NCBI GenBank assembly: GCA_002725495.1 | Contig: PBPJ01000005.1 | Location: 4,574-9,642 of the forward strand | DNA length: 5,069 nucleotides | Origin: Candidatus Woesearchaeota archaeon | GTDB lineage: Archaea > Nanobdellota > Nanobdellia > UBA10117 > ARS21 | Direction: 5' to 3' | In this document: positions 1 to 4,816 of the stretch, in pieces | How the letters are laid out: every line of letters starts with the position of its first letter | Numbering within the stretch: position 1 is the stretch's first letter | Program-made: the position numbers and the translations under genes | Notes under the pieces: model-generated | The model's input: the letters and a program-made list of their open reading frames with translations, nothing else | Databases searched by the model: none | What the model was told of the DNA's origin: nothing

Positions 1-545
1 GGTTTATGTTCTGAAAAATATGGAGCTGCTAGTTTAATTAGAGAAGTTTTTTCTAATGATTCTTTAATTTCTGTTAATGTTTTTATGAAAACTTTTCTTG
101 ATTCAGAATTTTGACGAGTTGAAGTCTGCATTAATTTAAGTTCTTCATTAATTTTTGAATTTAATCTCAAATAAACCCCGATTGGTTCTTCTCTGAGTCC
201 AAAATTTACAATTGATTTCAAAAATTCCATTCTATCTGGATATGGTTCATTATCTGATATTTCTCTAACTGAGGATTCTGAAAATATTTTTTTATTTTCT
301 AAATCTGAAATTATATTTGAAATTTCAACTAAAATATTTGTTTGATCATAAGGATATATTATATCTTCTTGTTGTAAGAATTGTATCTGATTAACTCTGC
401 CAGATTTGGTTAATTTATCAATGGTATCTGCCATAACTGAAGAATTATTTTCAATAGTTGGTGACTTGATACTTTTTGAATAATCAACTTCTAAGATTCT
501 TTGACCTGGCTTTTCAACAATACGATAGGGGTTATTTGAATCCAT
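1..545 (-). CDS. Type II/IV secretion (pilus/archaellum-like) ATPase, N-terminal part, runs off left edge
   Basis: The frame is open from an ATG at 545 to the left edge, giving 181 complete codons with no stop, so only the N-terminus is present. It opens with a segment containing RIVEKPGQRILEVDY (residues 8-22), then SPTIENNSSVMADTIDKL (28-45) and YPYDQTNILVEI (64-75). From memory, these match the N-terminal domain of the VirB11/GspE/FlaI-superfamily ATPases annotated in DPANN archaea as type II/IV secretion ATPases, where an EKPGQR-like opening and a D-Y-x-Q-T box precede the catalytic core. The Walker A, Asp/His boxes and Walker B lie beyond the edge and cannot be checked. If correct, the protein is a cytoplasmic hexameric motor powering assembly of a pilus, archaellum or secretion filament. 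The start is supported by a TATA box 25 bases upstream, which implies a leaderless mRNA. The gene diverges from the coiled-coil operon at 579. The family call is from recall, not a search. Confidence 0.7.
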   Translation of the reverse strand, partial: MDSNNPYRIVEKPGQRILEVDYSKSIKSPTIENNSSVMADTIDKLTKSGRVNQIQFLQQEDIIYPYDQTNILVEISNIISDLENKKIFSESSVREISDNEPYPDRMEFLKSIVNFGLREEPIGVYLRLNSKINEELKLMQTSTRQNSESRKVFIKTLTEIKESLEKTSLIKLAAPYFSEHK

Positions 546-546
546 A

Positions 547-556
547 TTATTAAATA
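547..556 (+). promoter_or_regulatory. TATA-like box of the coiled-coil operon (leaderless promoter)
   Basis: The sequence TTATTAAATA is centred about 27 bases upstream of the ATG at 579 and is a reasonable archaeal TATA variant. The better-looking TTTATATAT at 567-575 is only about 8 bases from this ATG, too close to serve this gene, and instead fits the opposite strand. Assignment rests on spacing and composition only. Confidence 0.5.
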
Positions 557-566
557 GAATAGCTAG

Positions 567-574
567 TTTATATA
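567..574 (-). promoter_or_regulatory. TATA box of the ATPase gene (leaderless promoter)
   Basis: On the minus strand this reads TATATAAA. Its centre is about 25 bases upstream of the A of the ATG at 545, the usual archaeal distance from TATA box to transcription start, so the mRNA would start at or next to the start codon. It lies inside the initiation region of the opposing promoter for the gene at 579, so the two cannot easily be used at the same time. Confidence 0.6.
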
Positions 575-578
575 TCAT

Positions 579-893
579 ATGGCGGATTCAAACGATTCAA
601 ATGTTATGGCCGAATTGGCAAAAATAAATAGAAGATTGACACTTATGGAAAACAGATTTTCGAATTTAAGTGATCACGTAAGTCTTATTGAAAACTCGCT
701 AAATGAAAGACATAAAGACTCCGGCAAAAATGTTTCAAATATAGAAATTTCAGTAAAAGAAATTAGAGATAGAGTTAGTAATTTTGAATTAGAGTTAAAA
801 AAATTTAATGGAATTATTTCAAACTTCGCTTCTAAACAAGATATAAAAATACTGGAAAGATATATAAATTTCTGGAACCCAATTAAAGAATAA
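579..893 (+). CDS. Small coiled-coil protein, DPANN conserved hypothetical
   Basis: This is a 104-residue soluble protein with no signal peptide or membrane segment. Heptad-like helix runs from about residue 10 to 80, with hydrophobic residues spaced as in INRRLTLMENRFSNL and IEISVKEIRDRVSNFELEL. It ends in a distinct short motif, FASKQDIKILERYINFWNP (83-101). From memory, similar tails (Phe-Ala-x-Lys-x-Asp, then Leu-Glu-x-Tyr-Ile, then Trp-x-Pro) occur at or near the C-terminus of small coiled-coil proteins of unknown function in DPANN and some other archaea. The ATG at 579 is chosen because a TATA-like box sits at the leaderless distance; the next Met is codon 10. The stop overlaps the next start as TAATG, so the two genes are probably co-transcribed and translationally coupled. 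A role as a structural or adaptor part of the machine driven by the divergent ATPase is inference. Confidence 0.85.
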   Translation: MADSNDSNVMAELAKINRRLTLMENRFSNLSDHVSLIENSLNERHKDSGKNVSNIEISVKEIRDRVSNFELELKKFNGIISNFASKQDIKILERYINFWNPIKE

Positions 894-1462
894 TGGCGCT
901 ATTTGATAAAAAAGAAAAAAAACCTGAACTTCCGGTTCCTCCGGCCTATAATCCTAATATGATGTCGAGCCCGGCTATGCCTGCTCCTACTCCAAATAAT
1001 TTTCCCAATATGAATATGACTGAAAATAATCCAAATATTCCTACCAATCCTTTTGATAAACTTCCGAAAATGGAGATGAATAATAATTTGGCCCCCTTAC
1101 CTTCGGAAAATAAACTAAACAATAAGGATCATACCGAATTAATGACCGAAGATATAGAAAAAATAACAGAATCAATTATATCTGAAAAATGGGGTAAATT
1201 AAGTTCTGAATTAAAAAATATGATGGAATGGAAAAATGAATTATCAAAACAATTAGATTCTTACAAAAAAAAGGTTGAAGATTTAGATAATAAGTTAGCT
1301 CAAACACAAACTGCAATGATTGGTAAAGTTGACGAATACAATAAGTCAATAGGTGATGTTAATGTTGAGATTCAAGCAATGGGAAAAGTTTTTGAAAAAC
1401 TTATTCCTGAATTTACAAATAATGTTAAAGAATTATCTGAAATTGTAAAAAAACATAAATAA
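893..1462 (+). CDS. Coiled-coil protein with proline-rich N-terminal linker
   Basis: This 189-residue protein has three parts. A short hydrophobic-then-basic tip (MALFDKKEKK) comes first. A disordered linker rich in Pro, Asn and Met follows to about residue 75. A long helical region then runs to the C-terminus (about 84-189). The last 50 residues (AMIGKVDEYN, then VNVEIQAMGKVFEKLIPEF, then NVKELSEIVKK) resemble, from memory, a conserved C-terminal block in DPANN hypothetical proteins, often with the same Pro-rich linker. No enzymatic motif is visible. The ATG overlaps the upstream stop (TAATG) and no Shine-Dalgarno site precedes it, so reinitiation is likely. The layout suggests a tethered scaffold: tip on a membrane or partner, flexible spacer, and oligomerising coiled coil. 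A functional analogy with archaellum accessory proteins ArlC/D/E is possible but not shown by sequence. Confidence 0.88.
   Translation: MALFDKKEKKPELPVPPAYNPNMMSSPAMPAPTPNNFPNMNMTENNPNIPTNPFDKLPKMEMNNNLAPLPSENKLNNKDHTELMTEDIEKITESIISEKWGKLSSELKNMMEWKNELSKQLDSYKKKVEDLDNKLAQTQTAMIGKVDEYNKSIGDVNVEIQAMGKVFEKLIPEFTNNVKELSEIVKKHK
1447..1453 (-). terminator. T-tract after the minus-strand membrane-protein gene
   Basis: Seven A on the plus strand give T7 in the minus-strand transcript, about 12 bases after its stop codon (1465-1467), inside the 3' end of the convergent gene. This is a plausible archaeal U-tract terminator, but the bases also encode lysines of the opposite gene, so they may be coincidental. 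Confidence 0.35.
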
Positions 1463-1471
1463 TTTTATTTT
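1463..1471 (+). terminator. T-tract after the plus-strand operon
   Basis: TTTTATTTT begins immediately after the TAA at 1460-1462. Archaeal termination commonly uses such U-rich tracts without a hairpin. It lies within the last codons and stop of the convergent minus-strand gene. Confidence 0.45.
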
Positions 1472-2076
1472 CCTGGTCTTCCGATCAGTAATGCTGCTCC
1501 AGTAAATATTAACAACAATACAATAACTGACAATACGGATGGATCATATATTGTGGATATACCTCTTGTAACTGGATCTGAACTTGGATTGAAATCCGAT
1601 AAAGATTGTCCGTCTACAAATTGTCCTGTTGATTGTGAATTAATGGAACTTTCGACGGCAGTTCCTTCAGTAGCTTCTTGAATGGTTGGTACTGCAGAGA
1701 CAACTGCAACTATTAAAATTACAATCATAACTACAAATATAGCAGTATAAGACTCAGATTGTTTTGCAGCTTCAGCAATATCTTCTTTCTTTAAACCAAG
1801 GAAACTAAATATTAGAACAATAAATATTACTACGGAGAAAAAAACGGTAGAAAGAACCAATAATTGTCTCACTAAACTGATGACTGGAGTAAATGAGACC
1901 AATGTTAGTGAAATCGATAATGCAATAAACAAATTTATCGTTTTATTGTCTCCTAATATTTTAACGGTTGATAAAACACCAAATGTACCTGCAAAAAATA
2001 ATATAAACGGAAATATAACGTCAAAGAAACCAAGATCTCTCATAACATCAATTCCGGAATTTAGTGTTACCGCCAT
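1465..2076 (-). CDS. Five-helix integral membrane protein, DPANN hypothetical (paralog of 2124-2672)
   Basis: This 203-residue protein has hydrophobic spans at about 17-38, 46-65, 71-95, 110-130 and 180-199. Lysines after helix 3 (GLKKED) and at the C-terminus (GRPGK) suggest, by the positive-inside rule, that the N-terminus is outside and the C-terminus inside. That would put the polar Ser/Asp-rich loop at 131-179 on the outer face. The opening DLGFFDVIFPFILFF and the KTINLFIALSIS block match the neighbouring membrane protein. From memory, they also match polytopic proteins common in DPANN genomes, frequently with an FFD-x-(I/V)-x-PF-x-L start. No transport or enzyme motif is visible. The gene has its own TATA box at the leaderless distance, yet follows its paralog by only 47 bases. 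A membrane platform or channel role for the same machine is inference. Confidence 0.85.
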   Translation of the reverse strand: MAVTLNSGIDVMRDLGFFDVIFPFILFFAGTFGVLSTVKILGDNKTINLFIALSISLTLVSFTPVISLVRQLLVLSTVFFSVVIFIVLIFSFLGLKKEDIAEAAKQSESYTAIFVVMIVILIVAVVSAVPTIQEATEGTAVESSINSQSTGQFVDGQSLSDFNPSSDPVTRGISTIYDPSVLSVIVLLLIFTGAALLIGRPGK

Positions 2077-2096
2077 GTAAAGTATTAATTTAAACT

Positions 2097-2104
2097 AATA
2101 TAAA
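2097..2104 (-). promoter_or_regulatory. TATA box for the membrane protein at 1465-2076
   Basis: On the minus strand this reads TTTATATT, centred about 25 bases upstream of the ATG at 2076, again implying a leaderless mRNA. The bases just upstream (TAATC) resemble those before the TATA box at 3988-3995 (TAATG), in the place where a BRE element for TFB would sit. Confidence 0.6.
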
Positions 2105-2123
2105 GATTACTCTGATTCCAATA

Positions 2124-2672
2124 TTACTTACTTAGGAAATAAATAACTGCAATAGGGAATCCCAATAACAAAGTTAGTGCAATTAAAGATTCAAAACCGG
2201 CTCCAGTAATCGCTCCAGATTGACCCACTAAAAATTCAGAAAATGGACGAACGAGTGGTATTCCACCCTCTACTCCCATATCGATTATAAGAAGAAATAA
2301 TCCCGTTATTGTTATGGCTCCAAAACCTTTTGCCCAGCTATTAGAGAATATTTGATCATTTGGAGTTTTTATTCCAAATAAACCTAATATCATTAAAAGC
2401 ATTAATGAAACAACTAAGAAAAATCCTGCTTGAGGAATAATTCCCATAATATTATTTACTGCATCTGTTGAAGTTATAACAAAAGCACCCACGGAAAGTG
2501 CAATTATTTGATTGACTGTTTTCGCATCATCTTCACTACCGAATATACCTACTGTATTTAATAAACCATAAATTAAGGCATAAACTAATACGAATGGAAG
2601 TATTACACTAAAAAATCCAAAATCTTGTAATAAGACGACTGCATTTTCAAGAGGATTTACAACTTGTACCAT
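2124..2672 (-). CDS. Five-helix integral membrane protein, DPANN hypothetical (paralog of 1465-2076)
   Basis: This 182-residue protein has hydrophobic spans at about 19-43, 52-70, 80-101, 115-132 and 160-179. It aligns by eye with the 203-residue neighbour: DFGFFSVILPFVLVY against DLGFFDVIFPFILFF, and KTVNQIIALSV against KTINLFIALSI, with helix 3 ending LGLFGIK against FLGLKK. The loop between helices 4 and 5 is about 27 residues, against about 50 in the paralog. Charges again favour N-terminus outside and C-terminus inside. There is no catalytic motif and no cleavable signal peptide. The start codon overlaps the upstream stop as TAATG, so this is the last gene of a coupled three-gene set with two soluble coiled-coil proteins. 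That implies matched production and probably physical partnership at the membrane. Confidence 0.85.
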   Translation of the reverse strand: MVQVVNPLENAVVLLQDFGFFSVILPFVLVYALIYGLLNTVGIFGSEDDAKTVNQIIALSVGAFVITSTDAVNNIMGIIPQAGFFLVVSLMLLMILGLFGIKTPNDQIFSNSWAKGFGAITITGLFLLIIDMGVEGGIPLVRPFSEFLVGQSGAITGAGFESLIALTLLLGFPIAVIYFLSK

Positions 2673-3283
2673 TATGGACTAAACCCCGATTTTGTTGTGA
2701 AATGATTTACTAAAATTTTGTGTTTATCTGCTTGAGATTTTAGATCAGTATGTAAGGATCCACAAAGTGATATCATTTGATCTGCATCTTCAGAGAATAT
2801 TTTATTTAATCTTCTTTGATTTGCGTCATCAGGTCTGTATTTGTTAAAAATTTCTTCCCAACTTTTAATGTCTTTTTCTAACTTTTTTAAATCTGCTTCT
2901 GCTACGTCTAAATCATTAAAAATATCTCTTGATTTATCATCTAATTTTCCTAATTGTATTCTGATTTGATCTGGATCAGATAATTTAGCTAATTCGTCTA
3001 ATCTTTGACCGTATGTTATAGAATCGGTTGCAATTACTCTTGCACTTTTTAAATAATCATTTATATCAGAATGAATAATTCTTAATGATTCGACTTGAAC
3101 ATTGAAAATTTTACTATATTCGTTATTTTTTGCCAGTCTTTCGATTATATTTGTTTCAATTTTTGTTGATAAATCGCTAAACGTATCTAAATTTTTTTGT
3201 GTTGTGATATAGGAACTTTTAACATCCTTATACAATCTATCTGAATCTTCTTTTAATTTTTTATAATGATCTGCAATGGCCAT
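2672..3283 (-). CDS. Helical coiled-coil protein, unknown function
   Basis: This 203-residue, highly charged, almost entirely alpha-helical protein has no signal peptide or membrane span. Helix-forming stretches cover about 5-50, 57-148 and 155-195, with breaks at SDPDQ (102-106) and YRPDD (149-153). The central region, with VES (64-66) followed 28 residues later by RLDELAKL, loosely matches a pattern shared more clearly by the two upstream coiled-coil proteins. All three may therefore be diverged tandem paralogs, though this one is the weakest case. One Cys is present (174), with no metal-binding cluster. The gene overlaps both neighbours by TAATG, between a coiled-coil gene and a membrane-protein gene. 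A GGAGG about 15 bases before the start is too distant to be a normal ribosome site and encodes glycines of the upstream protein. Function is not recognised; a scaffold role is inference. Confidence 0.85.
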   Translation of the reverse strand: MAIADHYKKLKEDSDRLYKDVKSSYITTQKNLDTFSDLSTKIETNIIERLAKNNEYSKIFNVQVESLRIIHSDINDYLKSARVIATDSITYGQRLDELAKLSDPDQIRIQLGKLDDKSRDIFNDLDVAEADLKKLEKDIKSWEEIFNKYRPDDANQRRLNKIFSEDADQMISLCGSLHTDLKSQADKHKILVNHFTTKSGFSP

Positions 3284-3966
3284 TATCTTTTAAACTTTCC
3301 TCCATAAGCTGAACCTTGCATCTTCTTTAATGCTGAATTTCTAAGTGCTATTAATTTATTTTTGTGTGTCTTGATTTGATTAAGTTGTGTGTTTGAACTC
3401 TTAATATGTGGTGAGATGTAATCTTTAATTAATTTATTCAAAGCTAACATATCGTCTTTTTCTAATTCAAAGGATTTAGTAGTTTTATTGAAATTGGATA
3501 ATTTTGTAACCATAGCATCAAGTTTTGCTTTTTCATCTATAATTCCTTTTTCGATTTTTGGTAAAGAAGCATTTAAGGTTCTTATTGCAACAAAAGACTT
3601 ATCTATATCTAAATCAGCTGCATCTTCAAATTCTCTCATAGAAATTTTAAATTCATATGCTAAGTCGCTTAGTGATTTTTTAGAATCTCTAACCAGAGTA
3701 AATAGGCTTTCTAATTCTTTTTTCATTGCGGAATGAAAATCAATAATTTTTGTGTCTTTAGTTACAATCAAAGTTAGTTGATTGTCCATGTCAGTAAAAA
3801 TTTTTTCAGATTTTTCAATACCTGCTTCAAGATCGATTAAATTACTTCTTGCTTCCTTAATGTAGCTACTAATATTACTTTTCATTGATCCAGTTAACAT
3901 TGAATTATATGGATCTACAGTGGGTGTAACTGTTGGCGCACGTCTAAAACGATCTAAAAGTCCCAT
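3283..3966 (-). CDS. Coiled-coil protein with amphipathic N-terminal tip, unknown function
   Basis: This 227-residue protein starts with MGLLDRFRR, a short amphipathic, basic segment that could touch the membrane. A Pro/Thr-rich linker to about residue 20 follows, then long helices over about 30-212 and a Gly/Lys-rich end. KELES at 83-87 and REFEDAADLD at 111-120 match, with nearly the same spacing, KELES and REFKEALTLD in the next protein upstream (4008-4772), suggesting common ancestry. Its tip-linker-coil layout also recalls the plus-strand protein at 893-1462 (MALFDKKEKK, then a Pro-rich linker). It is the first gene of a three-gene set coupled by TAATG overlaps, with its own TATA box at the leaderless distance. 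No known domain is recognised. A membrane-tethered scaffold is a guess from architecture. Confidence 0.87.
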   Translation of the reverse strand: MGLLDRFRRAPTVTPTVDPYNSMLTGSMKSNISSYIKEARSNLIDLEAGIEKSEKIFTDMDNQLTLIVTKDTKIIDFHSAMKKELESLFTLVRDSKKSLSDLAYEFKISMREFEDAADLDIDKSFVAIRTLNASLPKIEKGIIDEKAKLDAMVTKLSNFNKTTKSFELEKDDMLALNKLIKDYISPHIKSSNTQLNQIKTHKNKLIALRNSALKKMQGSAYGGKFKR

Positions 3967-3987
3967 GTACTATAAAATTATTAATTA

Positions 3988-3995
3988 TATATAAA
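3988..3995 (-). promoter_or_regulatory. TATA box of the coiled-coil/membrane three-gene operon
   Basis: On the minus strand this reads TTTATATA, the archaeal consensus, centred about 25 bases upstream of the ATG at 3966. It is preceded by GGATAATG in the BRE position. This indicates a leaderless transcript covering the genes from 3966 to 2124. It lies in the 41-base gap after the stop of the 4008-4772 gene, where no T-tract terminator is visible, so read-through from upstream is also possible. Confidence 0.65.
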
Positions 3996-4007
3996 CATTA
4001 TCCCGAA

Positions 4008-4772
4008 CTAAGGTAGTTTTCGTGAAGATCGAATGGATAATACGGTTGTATTTAATCTACCAATTAATTTATCTAAATTAATTAAAGTTGTATTTGCATT
4101 TGCAACAGTTTTGTCCGAAGAACTAATTGCATTTTTAATGATGGCTTCAGCAAATGGTTCAGTTTTCAAATGTGCTATTAGCTTTGTTTCAATTGCTTTA
4201 AGCTCTCCAGTCAATTTTTTAAGTTCGGATTTTACAGCAGTCATATCTGTTTCAGCACTTGAAATTTCACCTTCTATTTTCTTAATTTCCGCTAATGCAA
4301 GGGTATTATCGTCCAGTGTTAAGGCTTCTTTAAATTCTCTTTGAGTATTTTTAATTACTAACGATATAGATTTCAACTTCATATGTACATCTTTGTTAAA
4401 TCCTAAATTAAAACTTTCAAGTTCTTTGAAAACATCTTCCAGAATGTGCATTTTTTTTAATTCTTCAGATAAACTAGATTTAATTAATTCTCTTATATCT
4501 AAAATTTCTTTAGCAATTTCTGCGTCAAAATCATTTAGTCTGTTGTTTTCATTATATATTTCTTCTAAAAGTTTTTCAGTTGTATCTGCTATTTTTCCTA
4601 TAGCTTTATTTGTTGTATTGAACGCATTTCTTGGTATAGTATATGAAGGACTGCTGCTTGATGAACTGCCTCCGCCAGATGAACTTCCGCCTCCAGATGA
4701 ACTTCCTCCTCCAGATGAACTTCCTCCTCCAGATGAACTTCCTCCAAAAAGTCCAGATAATATACTACTCAT
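4008..4772 (-). CDS. Coiled-coil protein with Ser/Gly repeat linker, unknown function
   Basis: This 254-residue protein begins with a short hydrophobic tip (MSSILSGLFGG). Four SSSGGG units and six further Ser follow (residues 12-41), then a mainly helical body from about 48 to 250. The tip lacks the basic residues and length of a real signal peptide or membrane anchor, but could dock to a partner or membrane, with the Ser/Gly stretch as a flexible spacer. KELES at 116-120 and REFKEALTLD at 145-154 match the 227-residue neighbour downstream with spacing within one residue, supporting tandem paralogy. The start is supported by a TATA box at the leaderless distance. The repeat is an 18-base tandem array at the DNA level, so linker length may vary between strains. 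No enzyme or binding motif is recognised. Confidence 0.87.
   Translation of the reverse strand: MSSILSGLFGGSSSGGGSSSGGGSSSGGGSSSGGGSSSSSSPSYTIPRNAFNTTNKAIGKIADTTEKLLEEIYNENNRLNDFDAEIAKEILDIRELIKSSLSEELKKMHILEDVFKELESFNLGFNKDVHMKLKSISLVIKNTQREFKEALTLDDNTLALAEIKKIEGEISSAETDMTAVKSELKKLTGELKAIETKLIAHLKTEPFAEAIIKNAISSSDKTVANANTTLINLDKLIGRLNTTVLSIRSSRKLP
4657..4746. repeat. 18-base tandem repeat encoding Ser/Gly units
   Basis: There are five head-to-tail 18-base units (plus-strand unit CCAGATGAACTTCCTCCT). The units at 4693-4710 and 4711-4728 are identical. Those at 4675-4692 and 4729-4746 each differ by one base, and the unit at 4657-4674 is more diverged. Because 18 is a multiple of 3, gain or loss of units keeps the frame. 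The near-identity of the inner units at synonymous positions points to recent slippage or recombination rather than selection on protein sequence alone. Confidence 0.85.
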
Positions 4773-4792
4773 AATAAGATATTTAGTTGAAT

Positions 4793-4803
4793 ATTATATA
4801 TTT
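4793..4803 (-). promoter_or_regulatory. TATA box of the Ser/Gly-repeat coiled-coil gene
   Basis: On the minus strand this reads AAATATATAAT, with the TATATA core about 26 bases upstream of the ATG at 4772, and A-rich sequence just upstream where a BRE would lie. It indicates a leaderless start, separate from the small gene upstream. The surrounding 44-base spacer is nearly all A/T, so the exact box is less certain than elsewhere. Confidence 0.55.
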
Positions 4804-4816
4804 TTTTATAATTTAT

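Larger units (their letters stand above)
535..601. repeat. GATTCAAA boxes: inverted repeat around the divergent promoter plus a direct copy
   Basis: TTTGAATCC at 535-543 and GGATTCAAA at 584-592 form a perfect 9-base inverted repeat. It extends to 13 bases (TTTGAATCCATAT against ATATGG...GGATTCAAA) if a 3-base insertion (GCG) in the right arm is allowed. A further GATTCAAA at 594-601 repeats the right arm directly at a 9-base offset. The arms include both start codons, so both proteins begin M(A)DSN. This may be an operator for a dimeric regulator of both genes, or the trace of an inverted duplication. No regulator is known. Confidence 0.45.

Noticed and set aside
1880..2080. Plus-strand 66-residue ORF
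   Set aside because: It lies entirely antisense to the first helices of the membrane protein at 1465-2076 and has no promoter or recognisable features.
3299..3303. GGAGG on the minus strand upstream of the ATG at 3283
   Set aside because: The spacing of about 15 bases is too long for a Shine-Dalgarno site, the bases encode Gly-Gly of the upstream protein, and other starts here lack such sites.
3488..3736. Plus-strand 82-residue ORF
   Set aside because: It is antisense to a coiled-coil gene. Its hydrophobic, Ser-rich composition is what the complement of Lys/Glu/Asp/Leu codons in AT-rich DNA gives.
4033..4344. Plus-strand 103-residue ORF
   Set aside because: It is antisense to the helical body of the 4008-4772 gene and has the same shadow composition.
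4801..4807. T7 run on the plus strand as a terminator
   Set aside because: No plus-strand gene ends here. On the minus strand it is an A-run just upstream of a TATA box, more likely part of the promoter.
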